Assembly: GCF_001665395.1 (NCBI RefSeq)
Contig: NZ_LZSG01000035.1
Coordinates: 1 to 64,000 of the forward strand
DNA from: Mycobacterium sp. 1164966.3
Lineage (GTDB): Bacteria > Actinomycetota > Actinomycetes > Mycobacteriales > Mycobacteriaceae
Direction of reading: 5' to 3'
DNA: 64,000 bases
Part shown: positions 41,933 through 51,477 of the stretch, piece by piece
Layout: every line of letters begins with the position of its first letter
Numbering within the stretch: position 1 is the first letter of the stretch
Translations under genes and position numbers: made by a program
The notes under the pieces: generated by a model
The model's database searches: none
What the model saw: the letters and a program-made list of their open reading frames with translations, nothing else
Told to the model about the DNA's origin: nothing

Positions 41933-42907
41933 TTAGCCGTGCAGAGCTTTCTTCAGAGCCGCCACTCCGCGGTTTGTGGCCTCGGCGGCGGCCGGAACCA
42001 CCATTGCGAAGCTGACGTAGCCGTGTACCAGGGTGGGCTCGTTGCACAACTCCACCTGCACGCCGGCCGCCCTGAGCAACTCGGCATACTGCGCCCCGTC
42101 GTCACGCAACGGGTCGTGTTCGGCGGTGCCGATGAAAGCAGGGGGCAGGCCGGACAAGTCAGCGGCGTTGGCCGGGGCCAGGGTGGCCGGCAACGTCGCG
42201 TGGTCGGTGATATCGACACCGGGGATGTACCACTGCATGAATGCGTCGATCACGTCGCGGTCCAAGATCGGTGCATCGGCATTCTCGGCGAACGACGGCA
42301 ACGTCAGGTCGGCCGTGGTCGACGGGTACCACAGCAATTGGAACACCAGGGCCGGTCCGCCCTGATCAGTATTGTCGCGGGCCAGTTGCGCCATCACCGC
42401 CGCGATGTTGGCGCCCGCGGAATCGCCGGCCACAGCGATTCGATCGGGGTCGCCGCCCAGCTCGGCGGCGTGCTCGCCGACCCAGCGCAGTGCGGCCCAG
42501 CTGTCGTCGATCCCGGCAGGGAAGGGGTGCTCGGGCGCCAGCCGGTAGTCGACGGACACCACGATCGCCTCCGCACCGACCGAGTGCGCTCGCGCGACGG
42601 GGTCGTGGGTGTCCAGGTCGCCGATAGACCAGCCGCCACCGTGGTACAGGACGACGACGGGCAAACCATCCTGGGCGGCGACCGGCGGCCAATAGATCCG
42701 GACGGGTATATCGGTGAGCTCGCCGTAACCGATCGTCCGGTTCTCGATCCGCAGCTGGGGGAGCATTTCCGGGGGTGTTTGCAGCTGCTTCATCCGGGCG
42801 CGTGCGACCTCGACGCCATCGGCGGCGGAGAACGTCAGCGGAACCGCATCGAGCAGCGCTTTGAACACTGGATCGATGGGTGGCCGGGCAGTGGTCGGGT
42901 CGGTCAT
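41933..42907 (-). CDS. lipH: HSL-family carboxylesterase LipH
   Basis: 324 residues. Oxyanion motif LYHGGGWSIGDLDTHD, nucleophile VAGDSAGANIAAVM, acid [11 protein letters not shown] and His in VHGYVSFAMV. The sequence follows M. tuberculosis LipH (Rv1399c) closely in order and spacing. Hydrolyses short-chain esters in that species. Confidence 0.9.
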   Translation of the reverse strand: MTDPTTARPPIDPVFKALLDAVPLTFSAADGVEVARARMKQLQTPPEMLPQLRIENRTIGYGELTDIPVRIYWPPVAAQDGLPVVVLYHGGGWSIGDLDTHDPVARAHSVGAEAIVVSVDYRLAPEHPFPAGIDDSWAALRWVGEHAAELGGDPDRIAVAGDSAGANIAAVMAQLARDNTDQGGPALVFQLLWYPSTTADLTLPSFAENADAPILDRDVIDAFMQWYIPGVDITDHATLPATLAPANAADLSGLPPAFIGTAEHDPLRDDGAQYAELLRAAGVQVELCNEPTLVHGYVSFAMVVPAAAEATNRGVAALKKALHG

Positions 42908-42913
42908 CCGCCT

Positions 42914-42919
42914 ACCGTA
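42914..42919 (-). promoter_or_regulatory. Leaderless -10 element of lipH
   Basis: On the minus strand TACGGT ends 6 bases before the lipH ATG. The same gcgtacggt-N6-ATG arrangement precedes lipI. Confidence 0.45.
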
Positions 42920-42964
42920 CGCAATAGTTGATTCACGTCGATTTGCGCCTGCTCTGGGCCCGCG

Positions 42965-43930
42965 TCAGGGCTGTAGCGCAGCCCGCAACGCGGCCAGTCC
43001 GCGGTCCATTGCATCGGTGGCGGCCGGCGCCACGCCGGCGTAGCCCAGGTAGCCGTGCACCATGGTCTCGGCGTTGTGCACCTCGACGGGAACGCCGGCG
43101 GCGGACAGCAGCTCGCCGTACCGGATGCCGTCGTCGCGTAGCGGGTCGTGGCCCGCTACGCCGATGTAGCTGCGCGGCAGATCGCCCAGATTCTTGGCCC
43201 GGCCCGGCGCTATGCCTGCCGGCGGGTCGGACAAGTCGACTTCGCCTGCGTACCAACGAGAGAACGCGCCGATTGCGGCGGTGTCGAGGATCGGCGCGTT
43301 CGCGTTCTCGGTGAAGGACGGTAGCGAAATGTCCCACAGCGTAGAGGGATACCACAACAGCTGGAACGCGACCGAGGGGCCGCCGCGATCCCGGACCAGC
43401 TGCGCGACCACCGCGGCGATGGTCCCGCCCGCCGAATCACCGGCGAGGGCGAGCCGGTCGGTGTCGGCACCGATCTCCCGGCCGTGGTCGGCAACCCATA
43501 CCGTTGCGGCCCAAGCGTCTTCGACCGCGGCGGGATATGGGTGCTCGGGAGCCAGCCGGTAGTCGACCGACACCACAATCGCGCCCGCGCCCACCGCATG
43601 CTGACGACACGTACCGTCATGTGTGTCCAGATCGCCCATGACGAAGCCGCCGCCGTGGAAGAACATCACCACCGGCTGCATCACGGCAGGCGTGGAATCA
43701 CTTGGCGGCCAATAGATTCGAAGCCCAAGCGGACCGCCCGGTCCCACAATGGCGCGGTCTTCCACCCGCAACTCGGGATGCAGCGCACGGCGCTTCAGAT
43801 CGCGCAATCGCTGGCGGGCTGCCTCGATCCCGTCTTCGGCTGATAGCCGGAACGGAACCTTATCCAGTACCTTCATCAGGATGGGGTCGATGTCGGGTTT
43901 CTCGTCGGCGGTCTTGTCCAAGTTGGGCAT
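42965..43930 (-). CDS. lipI: HSL-family carboxylesterase LipI
   Basis: 321 residues, paralogue of the adjacent Lip[53 protein letters not shown] tandem duplication that is also found in M. tuberculosis (Rv1400c). Its ATG overlaps, on the other strand, a possible ATG of the YhhN gene. Confidence 0.9.
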   Translation of the reverse strand: MPNLDKTADEKPDIDPILMKVLDKVPFRLSAEDGIEAARQRLRDLKRRALHPELRVEDRAIVGPGGPLGLRIYWPPSDSTPAVMQPVVMFFHGGGFVMGDLDTHDGTCRQHAVGAGAIVVSVDYRLAPEHPYPAAVEDAWAATVWVADHGREIGADTDRLALAGDSAGGTIAAVVAQLVRDRGGPSVAFQLLWYPSTLWDISLPSFTENANAPILDTAAIGAFSRWYAGEVDLSDPPAGIAPGRAKNLGDLPRSYIGVAGHDPLRDDGIRYGELLSAAGVPVEVHNAETMVHGYLGYAGVAPAATDAMDRGLAALRAALQP

Positions 43931-44687
43931 GGAGGAACCGTACGCACAGCGCTTGGTGACCGGAGGGTGGGTGGTCGCCGGATGGGCCGGGATCGCCTAC
44001 GGCGTGTATCTGACCGTGATCGCGTTGAGCTCGCCGCCGGGCGCCGCGCTGACCGGGCAATGGATCCTGCAGCCGCCGTTCAAGGCTTCGATGGCGGCGT
44101 TGCTGACGCTGGCTGCCGTCGCGCACCCCGTCGTCCGCGAGCGACGGTGGCTGATGCCGGCACTGCTGCTCTCGGCGGTTGGCGACTGGCTGTTGGCGGT
44201 CCCCTGGTTGGCGCAGTCGTTCGTATTCGGCCTGGGCGCATTCCTGTTGGCGCACTTGTGTTTTCTGGGCGCATTGCTACCGCTGGCGTGGCGCTCCGGC
44301 CCGTCGCGCGCTCGCCTCGTGGCCGTCGGGGTGATGGTCGTGCTGTGCGCGGCGCTATTGAGCTGGTTCTGGCCGCACCTGGGCGCGGAAAACCTGACCG
44401 TGCCGGTGACGCTGTACATCGTCGTGTTGTGCACGATGGTGTGCACGGCTTTGCTGGCGAAGCTGCCGACGATGTGGACCGCGGCGGGGGCCGTGTGTTT
44501 CGCGGTGTCGGACGCGATGATCGCCATCGGCCGGTTCATCCTGGGCAACGAGCTGTTGGCGGTGCCGATCTGGTGGTCGTACGCGGCGGCGTTGATCCTG
44601 ATCACAGCCGGGTTCTTCTTCGGCAGAGAACCCCTCGACGGATCGAATGACGAAGCCGACGACGCTGTCGTTACCGCCGACGACTGA
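43929..44687 (+). CDS. YhhN/TMEM86-family membrane protein (Rv1401-like)
   Basis: Up to 252 residues from ATG 43929. About eight membrane helices: [77 protein letters not shown], then further helices and [20 protein letters not shown]86 members are lysoplasmalogenases; bacterial roles are mostly untested. The start is doubtful: 43929 overlaps the lipI start and promoter, while GTG 43971 has GGAGG 4 bases upstream and gives a length nearer the usual 200-240. Confidence 0.75.
   Translation: MEEPYAQRLVTGGWVVAGWAGIAYGVYLTVIALSSPPGAALTGQWILQPPFKASMAALLTLAAVAHPVVRERRWLMPALLLSAVGDWLLAVPWLAQSFVFGLGAFLLAHLCFLGALLPLAWRSGPSRARLVAVGVMVVLCAALLSWFWPHLGAENLTVPVTLYIVVLCTMVCTALLAKLPTMWTAAGAVCFAVSDAMIAIGRFILGNELLAVPIWWSYAAALILITAGFFFGREPLDGSNDEADDAVVTADD
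43937..43942 (-). promoter_or_regulatory. Leaderless -10 element of lipI
   Basis: TACGGT on the minus strand ends 6 bases before the lipI ATG, matching the lipH promoter. Confidence 0.45.
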
Positions 44688-44758
44688 GTGTCGGTGGGCG
44701 CCGGTAACAAAGAACCATGTCGTCCAACCGTGAATCTCGCTGCGCCGGGCGGTAACCG

Positions 44759-46780
44759 GTGACGCGCGTCGGCACAGTTCGCACACCCCTGCAGGTAGAG
44801 CCGATCGCGCGGGTGCTGCCGATGCTGTCCGTGCCGCACCTGGACCGCGAGTTCGACTACCTGGTGTCGGCCGAGCAGTCCGACGATGCGCAGCCGGGCG
44901 TGCGAGTGCGGGTGCGGTTTCACGGGCGCCTGGTCGACGGGTTTCTGCTGGAGCGGCGCAACGACACCGACCACACCGGCAGACTGGGCTGGCTCGACCG
45001 GGTCGTCTCGCCAGAGCCCGTGCTGACCCCGGAGATTCGGCGGTTGGTCGACGCGGTCGCGGCGCGCTATGCCGGCACCCGGCCAGACGTGTTGCGACTG
45101 GCCGTGCCCGCGCGGCACGCCAGAGTGGAGCGCGAGCCCGTCGCGATCCCCGCTCGCCCGGAGATCGCGCCCGTCGACCCGGGCGGATGGGAGGTGTACG
45201 GCCGCGGCGGGCAGTTCTTGACCGCGTTGGCCGAGTCGCGCGCTGCGCGCGCCGTCTGGCAGGCGTTACCTGGCGAGCCGTGGGCCGACCGGTTCGCCGA
45301 GGCCGCCGCCCAAACCGTGCGAAGCGGCCGTTCGGTGCTGGCTGTCGTGCCCGACCAGCGCGATCTGGACGCACTGTGGCAGGCAACGACGGCGCGCATC
45401 GACGAGAACAGTGCGGTGGCGCTCTCAGCGGGCTTGGGGCCGGCGGCGCGCTACCGGCGCTGGCTGGCCGCATTGCGGGGCAGCGCCCGGCTGGTGATCG
45501 GTACCCGCAGTGCGGTGTTCGCGCCGCTGAACGACCTGGGCCTGGTCATGGTGTGGGCCGATGCCGACGACACGTTGGCCGAGCCACGGGCGCCGTATCC
45601 GCATGCCCGGGAGGTGGCGATGCTGCGCGCGCACCAGGCGCGGTGCGCGGCCCTGATCGGCGGCTATGCCCGCACCGCTGAAGCCCATGCGCTGGTGCGT
45701 AGCGGTTGGGCGCACGACATCGTCGCGGCGCGACCGGTGGTGCGGGCTCGCACTCCGCGGGTGGTTGCGCTGGACGACCGTGGATACGCCGACGAACGCG
45801 ACCCGGCGGCCCGCCCCGCGCGAATCCCGTCCATCGCGCGGCGGGCCGCCCGCTCCGCGCTTGATGCTGGGGCGCCCGTGCTGGTGCAGGTGCCACGCCG
45901 CGGATACGTGCCGTCCCTGGCCTGCGGGCGTTGCCGCACGATAGCGCGCTGCCGGCATTGCACAGGCCCACTGTCGCTTCAGGATCGTGGTGCACCGGGC
46001 ACTGCGTGCCGCTGGTGTGGGCGGGTGGATCCGACGCTGAAATGCACGCGCTGCGGATCGGATTCGGTGCGCGCCGTCGTCGTCGGGGCCCGGCGCACTG
46101 CCGAGGAGCTCGGCCGGGCATTCCCGGGTACGCCCGTCGTCACGTCGGCGGGGGAGGCCGTCGTTTCCGAGGTCCCTGCCCGACCGGCGGTGGTGGTGGC
46201 CACCCCGGGGGCCGAGCCCCGCGCAGCAGGCGGATACGGGTCGGCACTGCTGCTGGACACCTGGGCGTTGCTGGGCAGGCAGGACCTGCGCGCGGCCGAG
46301 GAAGCCCTGTGGCGGTGGATGACCGCTGCTGCGCTGGTGCGGCCCCGCGGCGACGGCGGTGTGGTGACCGTGGTTGCCGACGCGTCCATCCCGACGGTGC
46401 AATCTCTGATCCGATGGGATCCGGTGGGTCACGCCGAGGCCGAACTGGCGGCTCGCGCCGAAGTCGGGCTGCCGCCGAGCGTGCATCTGGCCGCCCTGGA
46501 CGGCTTTGCTGACGCCGTTGCGGCGCTGCTGGACGCCGTCCGATCGCCCGACCTGGAAAGCCTCCAAGCCGACCTGCTCGGCCCGGTGGACCTGCCGCCG
46601 GGATCACGCCGCCCAGCGGGAACGCCTACCGGCGCCCTCGTCACCAGGATGTTGGTCCGGGTGCGGCGGGAGCGCGGGCTGGAGCTGGCAGCGGCGCTGC
46701 GGCGCGCCGTCAGTGTGCTCAGCACCAGAGGAACCCACGAGCCGGTCCGGGTGCAGATCGACCCACTGCACATCGGCTGA
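44759..46780 (+). CDS. priA: Primosomal protein PriA, without helicase motifs
   Basis: 673 residues, GTG start. The N-terminal 3'-DNA-binding domain (RVLPMLSVPHLDREFDYLV) and zinc-binding cysteines (CGRCRTIARCRHC, CRWCG, CTRCGSD) are kept. The Walker A loop expected near 150-165 is replaced by ESRAARAVWQALPGEPW and the DEAH box by MVWADADDTLAEPR. It therefore probably loads or recruits replication-restart factors without ATP-driven unwinding, as known for actinobacterial PriA. Confidence 0.88.
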   Translation: MTRVGTVRTPLQVEPIARVLPMLSVPHLDREFDYLVSAEQSDDAQPGVRVRVRFHGRLVDGFLLERRNDTDHTGRLGWLDRVVSPEPVLTPEIRRLVDAVAARYAGTRPDVLRLAVPARHARVEREPVAIPARPEIAPVDPGGWEVYGRGGQFLTALAESRAARAVWQALPGEPWADRFAEAAAQTVRSGRSVLAVVPDQRDLDALWQATTARIDENSAVALSAGLGPAARYRRWLAALRGSARLVIGTRSAVFAPLNDLGLVMVWADADDTLAEPRAPYPHAREVAMLRAHQARCAALIGGYARTAEAHALVRSGWAHDIVAARPVVRARTPRVVALDDRGYADERDPAARPARIPSIARRAARSALDAGAPVLVQVPRRGYVPSLACGRCRTIARCRHCTGPLSLQDRGAPGTACRWCGRVDPTLKCTRCGSDSVRAVVVGARRTAEELGRAFPGTPVVTSAGEAVVSEVPARPAVVVATPGAEPRAAGGYGSALLLDTWALLGRQDLRAAEEALWRWMTAAALVRPRGDGGVVTVVADASIPTVQSLIRWDPVGHAEAELAARAEVGLPPSVHLAALDGFADAVAALLDAVRSPDLESLQADLLGPVDLPPGSRRPAGTPTGALVTRMLVRVRRERGLELAAALRRAVSVLSTRGTHEPVRVQIDPLHIG

Positions 46781-46808
46781 CGTCGCGAGTCGATTAGGTT
46801 TCGGACAG

Positions 46809-46865
46809 CGAGGTCGACGCTGGCGCGCAGGCCACTCGAGCTTTTTCGCGCCAGCGTCGATCTCG
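46809..46865. terminator. Bidirectional hairpin between priA and methyltransferase gene
   Basis: Arms 46809-46827 and 46847-46865 form a 19-bp stem with one G.T pair; the loop ends in ctttttcg. It lies 28 bases after the priA stop and 35 bases from the stop of the opposing gene. Confidence 0.65.
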
Positions 46866-46899
46866 ACGAAAGTCACCCACGACGCTAGTTGCGGGCGGC

Positions 46900-47724
46900 T
46901 CATCGTTTTTTCGCGGTCAGCAGCAGATACTCCCACTCCATGACCCCACCCGCCAGGAACTCCTGGGCGAGTTCGACCAGCTGCGCATCCAGCGCGGCCG
47001 CCAGAACCGCGTTGTCGCCGATGTTCGCGAAGGCCTCGATCGTCGGGCCGTAGTGATTCCTGAAGTAGTAGTGCACATCCTCGGCACTGTCAAAGCGATT
47101 GACCGCCAACATCTCTCGGCTCGCGCTGACGTCGGTGACCCGATCTCCCAGCAGACCGCGCACGTAATCCTCGCGACCCCACAACGCCGCCGGTGGGACG
47201 GCCGCCGTAAGGCTGGGCCGGTACGGCCGGATGGTGGCCAGCATCCGGCCGAAGAACCCCGTTGGTGTCCAACTGATTACGCCGATCGTGCCGGCGGGGC
47301 GGCACACCCGCACCAATTCGTCGGCCGCACGCTGCTGATCTGGTGCGAACATCACGCCGATCGCCGAGATCACGGTGTCGAACTCGCCATCGCCGAACGG
47401 CAGGGCGTGGGCGTTGGCCTGCTGCCAGTGCAGCGTCAGACCCAGCTCTGTTGCCCTGCTTCGGGATCGGTCCAGCAGTTCCGGGGTGAGGTCGGTGGAC
47501 ACCACGCCGGCGCCCGTCCGGGCTGCCGGAAGCGAGATATTGCCAGAGCCGGCGGCGACGTCGAGCACCCGCTGACCGGGGCCAATCCCCGTCGCTGCAA
47601 CCAGGATTGGGCCGAGCGGGGCCATGACCTCCTCGGCCATCAGGGCGTAGTCGCCCGATGCCCATACCGCGCGGTGCGTGGTCGCAAGGTGCTGGTCTTC
47701 GCGAATAGGCGTGTCGATCGTCAT
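46900..47724 (-). CDS. SAM-dependent methyltransferase (Rv1403c/Rv1405c-like)
   Basis: 274 residues, the length of both M. tuberculosis Rv1403c and Rv1405c. Class I motifs: VLDVAAGSGNISLPAAR (motif I), VVSTDLTPELLDRSR (acidic end of strand 2), HALPFGDGEFDTVISAIGVM (motif II) and VRVCRPAGTIGVISWTP. Divergent from a MarR regulator. M. tuberculosis has two methyltransferase copies flanking Rv1404; only one is here. Substrate unknown. Confidence 0.88.
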   Translation of the reverse strand: MTIDTPIREDQHLATTHRAVWASGDYALMAEEVMAPLGPILVAATGIGPGQRVLDVAAGSGNISLPAARTGAGVVSTDLTPELLDRSRSRATELGLTLHWQQANAHALPFGDGEFDTVISAIGVMFAPDQQRAADELVRVCRPAGTIGVISWTPTGFFGRMLATIRPYRPSLTAAVPPAALWGREDYVRGLLGDRVTDVSASREMLAVNRFDSAEDVHYYFRNHYGPTIEAFANIGDNAVLAAALDAQLVELAQEFLAGGVMEWEYLLLTAKKR

Positions 47725-47901
47725 TGGTAACTCCTAGGGGTGCGGAGAACGGGCGGAAACGTCGTCGTCGACGGTACCAGAACAATATACATGAGCAATA
47801 ATATACATTTGCTACATTCAGGCTTTGCTAGACTCACCCCGCCATAGCTTTTACGGTGATGCGGAAACGAAATAGACGGCTCGGGAAAAGGGGAACCCAG
47901 G
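47725..47901. promoter_or_regulatory. Divergent promoter/operator of methyltransferase and MarR genes
   Basis: An AT-rich patch holds two direct copies of aatatacat at 47784-47792 and 47800-47808 (16-base period) that are likely binding sites for the MarR-type regulator. GGAAAAGGGG precedes the MarR ATG; AGGAG precedes the methyltransferase ATG. Confidence 0.55.
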
Positions 47902-48384
47902 ATGCCGGCGGACAATGCTTTACCGGTCGACGACTCCCTGGACGCGATTACCGATGCGTTGCTGACCGCGTCCCGGCTGTTGGTGGCAATCTCTGCCCGC
48001 TCGATCTCTCAGGTGGACGAGAGCATCACCATCCCGCAATTCCGGACCCTAGTGATTCTGTCCAACCAGGGTCCGATCAACCTCGCGACGCTGGCCGGGC
48101 TGTTAGGCGTCAAGCCGTCGGCTACCGGTCGAATGGTCGATCGGCTGGTCAGCGCGGGCCTCATCGATCGGATGCCGCACCCCACCTCGCGCCGTGAGCT
48201 GTTGGCCGCGCTGACGCCACACGGACGCAAAATCGTCCGGCAGGTCACTGCGCACCGACGCGCCGAGATTGCCCGCATCGTCGAGCAAATGCCAGTACAG
48301 GACCGTCACGGCCTGGTACGTGCGCTCAACGCGTTCACCACCGCCGGCGGCGAGCCGGCGGCGTACCTCGACGACGAGATATAG
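47902..48384 (+). CDS. MarR-family regulator (Rv1404-like)
   Basis: 160 residues, equal to M. tuberculosis Rv1404. Winged helix: NLATLAGLLGVKPSATGRMV and RLVSAGLIDRMPHPTSRREL, followed by the wing and dimer helices. In M. tuberculosis Rv1404 has been linked to the neighbouring methyltransferase genes and to acid response; the same control through the shared intergenic repeats is inferred. Confidence 0.9.
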   Translation: MPADNALPVDDSLDAITDALLTASRLLVAISARSISQVDESITIPQFRTLVILSNQGPINLATLAGLLGVKPSATGRMVDRLVSAGLIDRMPHPTSRRELLAALTPHGRKIVRQVTAHRRAEIARIVEQMPVQDRHGLVRALNAFTTAGGEPAAYLDDEI

Positions 48385-48418
48385 AACTCCGTGGCGCTCG
48401 GCTGGCTCGGCCCCTTTC

Positions 48419-48424
48419 TAGACT
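48419..48424 (+). promoter_or_regulatory. Leaderless -10 element of fmt
   Basis: TAGACT ends 6 bases before the GTG start at 48431. Confidence 0.5.
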
Positions 48425-48430
48425 GTCCCG

Positions 48431-49360
48431 GTGCGCCTCGTCTTCGCCGGCACCCCCGAAACCGCCTTGCCGGCGCTGCGTCGCCTCGTCGACTCGCCGC
48501 GCCATGACGTGGTGGCGGTGCTGACGCGACCGGACGCCGCCTCCGGCAGGCGAGGCAAGCCGGAGCCGTCAGCGGTGGCACGTGAGGCGCTCGATCGCGG
48601 TATTCCCGTGCTGCGACCGTCGCGGCCGAACTCGCCGGAGTTCGTCGGTGAGCTCTCGGAGCTGGCGCCGGAGTGTTGCGCGGTGGTGGCCTACGGCGCG
48701 CTGCTCGGCGACGCGCTGCTGGCGGTGCCCCCACGCGGCTGGATCAACCTGCACTTCTCGTTGCTGCCGGCCTGGCGCGGCGCGGCGCCGGTGCAGGCCG
48801 CGATCGCCGCGGGGGACACCATCACCGGGGCCACGACATTTCAGATCGAACGAAGCCTGGACTCCGGACCGGTTTACGGCGTGGTCACCGAGTCCATCCG
48901 GCCCACCGACACGGCGGGCGATCTGCTTGGGCGGCTGGCGGATTCAGGTGCCGTGCTGCTGTCGACCACCCTGGACGGCATCGCCGACGGGACACTGACG
49001 CCGCGACCGCAACCGGCCGACGGCGTCAGCCTGGCGCCGAAGATCACCGTCGAGCAGGCCCGGGTGCGCTGGGAGCTGCCTGCGCCGGTCGTAGAGCGCC
49101 GGATTCGTGCCGTCACACCAAATCCCGGCGCCTGGACGCTTATCGGAAATATGCGGGTAAAGCTCGGACCCGTACACCTCGACCAGGCTCCGGAATCCTT
49201 GTCGCCTGGTGCAATTCGGGTAGAGCGCAAGAGCGTCTGGATCGGCACCGGCTCAGATCCGGTGCGGCTGGGCCACATTCAGCCGCCCGGCAAGAAAGTC
49301 ATGAACGCCGTGGACTGGGCTCGCGGCGCCCGGCTCGAACCCGACGCGCGGGCGTCATGA
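48431..49360 (+). CDS. fmt: Methionyl-tRNA formyltransferase
   Basis: 309 residues, GTG start. [17 protein letters not shown], the catalytic [20 protein letters not shown] and [18 protein letters not shown] are diagnostic. Formylates initiator Met-tRNA. Its stop overlaps the rsmB start (ATGA). Confidence 0.95.
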   Translation: MRLVFAGTPETALPALRRLVDSPRHDVVAVLTRPDAASGRRGKPEPSAVAREALDRGIPVLRPSRPNSPEFVGELSELAPECCAVVAYGALLGDALLAVPPRGWINLHFSLLPAWRGAAPVQAAIAAGDTITGATTFQIERSLDSGPVYGVVTESIRPTDTAGDLLGRLADSGAVLLSTTLDGIADGTLTPRPQPADGVSLAPKITVEQARVRWELPAPVVERRIRAVTPNPGAWTLIGNMRVKLGPVHLDQAPESLSPGAIRVERKSVWIGTGSDPVRLGHIQPPGKKVMNAVDWARGARLEPDARAS

Positions 49361-50754
49361 CTGCCAAACGACGGCCGCTGGACCCGGCCCGTCGCGCGGC
49401 CTTCGACGTGCTGCGGGCGGTCAGCGAACGCAGCGCCTACGCGAACCTGGCCTTGCCCGCGCTGCTGCGTCAACGCGGCATCAGCGGGCGCGACGCCGCG
49501 TTTGCCACCGAGCTGACCTACGGCACCTGCCGCACCCTGGGTCTGCTCGATGCGGTCATCAGTGCGGCGGCCGGACGCCCGACGCGGGCGATCGATCCGG
49601 TGCTGCTCGACCTGCTGCGGCTGGGCACTTATCAGCTACTGCGCACCCGAGTCGACGCCTACGCCGCGGTGTCCACCACGGTGGAACAGGCTGGACTCGA
49701 ATTCGATTCGGCGCGAGCGGGTTTCGTGAACGCTGTACTGCGTACCATCGCCGGCCGCGACGAGCGGTCCTGGGTCGAGGAGCTGGCTCCCGACCGGTCG
49801 CGAGATCCGATCGGTCACGCGGCGTTCGTGCATGCCCACCCGCGCTGGATCGCCCAGGCCTTCGCCGACGCGTTGGGCGCGGCGGCCGGAGAACTCGACG
49901 CGCTTCTGGCCAGCGACGACGAACGGCCTCAGGTGCATCTGGCGGCCCGCCCGGGAGTGCTGACCGCCGCCGAACTGGCCGCTGAATTGGGCCCTGAGGG
50001 GCGGGGCACGGTCGGACGTTATTCGCCGTATGCGGTGTACCTGCCCGGCGGCGATCCAGCGCAGCTGGAGCCGGTGCGCGACGGTAGGGCTTTGGTCCAG
50101 GACGAGGGCAGCCAACTGGTGGCCCGCGCGCTGACGCTGGCGCCGGTCGACGACGACGCAGGACGCTGGCTGGACCTGTGCGCCGGGCCGGGCGGCAAGA
50201 CCGCGCTGCTGGCCGCGTTGCTGCTGAGCCAGGGCGCCGGCCCGTTGGCCCGGGTTACCGCCGTCGAGCCGTCGCCGCGTCGCGCCGACCTGGTGGCCGA
50301 GAACACCCGCGGACTGCCCGTCGAGGTGCTGCGGGTGGACGGGCGGCACACCGATCTCGAGCCGGGGTTCGACAGGGTGCTTGTCGACGTGCCGTGCACC
50401 GGGTTGGGCGCATTGCGCCGCCGGCCCGAAGCGCGCTGGCGGCGCCAACCGGCCGACGTACCCGCATTGGCCAGGCTGCAACGTGAGCTGCTGGCGGCCG
50501 CGATCGAACTCACCCGGCCGGGCGGGGTGGTGCTGTATGCGACCTGTTCGCCACATCTGGCCGAATCCACCGGCATTGTCGCCGACGCGCTGCGTCGTCA
50601 TCCGGTGTGCGCCATGGACACTCGGCCGCTGTTCGAGCCTGTCCGCGAGGGCCTGGGCGACGGCCCGCAGGTGCAGCTCTGGCCGCACCGGCACGGCACC
50701 GATGCCATGTTCGCCGCCGCGCTGCGCCGGTTGCCAGGAAGCAACCGGAAGTAA
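49357..50754 (+). CDS. rsmB: 16S rRNA m5C967 methyltransferase
   Basis: 465 residues from ATG 49357. An N-terminal NusB-like domain ([20 protein letters not shown] ...) precedes the Rossmann domain with [20 protein letters not shown] and the two cysteines in [19 protein letters not shown] and [11 protein letters not shown]. Called Fmu in M. tuberculosis. Confidence 0.93.
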   Translation: MTAKRRPLDPARRAAFDVLRAVSERSAYANLALPALLRQRGISGRDAAFATELTYGTCRTLGLLDAVISAAAGRPTRAIDPVLLDLLRLGTYQLLRTRVDAYAAVSTTVEQAGLEFDSARAGFVNAVLRTIAGRDERSWVEELAPDRSRDPIGHAAFVHAHPRWIAQAFADALGAAAGELDALLASDDERPQVHLAARPGVLTAAELAAELGPEGRGTVGRYSPYAVYLPGGDPAQLEPVRDGRALVQDEGSQLVARALTLAPVDDDAGRWLDLCAGPGGKTALLAALLLSQGAGPLARVTAVEPSPRRADLVAENTRGLPVEVLRVDGRHTDLEPGFDRVLVDVPCTGLGALRRRPEARWRRQPADVPALARLQRELLAAAIELTRPGGVVLYATCSPHLAESTGIVADALRRHPVCAMDTRPLFEPVREGLGDGPQVQLWPHRHGTDAMFAAALRRLPGSNRK

Positions 50755-50755
50755 G

Positions 50756-50761
50756 TAGTGT
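50756..50761 (+). promoter_or_regulatory. Leaderless -10 element of rpe
   Basis: TAGTGT ends 7 bases before ATG 50769, favouring that start over GTG 50760. Confidence 0.45.
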
Positions 50762-50768
50762 GGCGCAC

Positions 50769-51458
50769 ATGTCTGCCGGCAACGCGCGACCGCTGATAGC
50801 GCCGTCCATCCTGGCCGCCGATTTTGCCCGGCTCGCCGATGAGGCAGCCGCTGTGAATGGCGCCGACTGGCTGCATGTCGACGTGATGGACGCCCACTTC
50901 GTGCCCAACCTGACGATCGGGCTGCCGGTGGTGGAGAGTCTGTTGGCTGTCACCGACATCCCGATGGATTGTCATCTGATGATCGAGAACCCGGACCGGT
51001 GGGCGCCGCCGTACGCCGAAGCGGGCGCCTACAACGTCACGTTCCACGCCGAGGCCACCGACAATCCCGTCGGCGTGGCCCGCGACATCCGGGCCGCGGG
51101 CGCCAAAGCCGGGATCAGCGTGAAGCCGGGCACCCCGCTGGAGCCTTACCTGGACATCCTCCCGCACTTCGACACCTTGCTGATCATGTCGGTAGAGCCC
51201 GGCTTCGGCGGCCAGGACTTCATCCCCGACGTGCTGGGGAAGGTGCGCGTCGTGCGCAAGATGGTCGATGGGGGGGAGCTGACCATCCTGGTCGAGATAG
51301 ACGGCGGCATCAACGAGGACACCATCGAGCAGGCGGCCGAGGCCGGCGTCGACTGCTTTGTCGCCGGGTCGGCGGTATACGGCGCGGATGACCCCGAGGC
51401 CGCCGTGGAGGCACTACGGCGCCAGGCCGGCGCCGCCTCGCCCCATCTGGGCCTCTGA
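50769..51458 (+). CDS. rpe: Ribulose-phosphate 3-epimerase
   Basis: 229 residues from ATG 50769. [55 protein letters not shown] and [14 protein letters not shown] give the TIM-barrel metal and catalytic residues. Makes ribulose 5-phosphate, also the precursor of one half of riboflavin made by RibBA downstream. Confidence 0.95.
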   Translation: MSAGNARPLIAPSILAADFARLADEAAAVNGADWLHVDVMDAHFVPNLTIGLPVVESLLAVTDIPMDCHLMIENPDRWAPPYAEAGAYNVTFHAEATDNPVGVARDIRAAGAKAGISVKPGTPLEPYLDILPHFDTLLIMSVEPGFGGQDFIPDVLGKVRVVRKMVDGGELTILVEIDGGINEDTIEQAAEAGVDCFVAGSAVYGADDPEAAVEALRRQAGAASPHLGL

Positions 51459-51477
51459 TCGGTCTTCAGAGCAGGTC

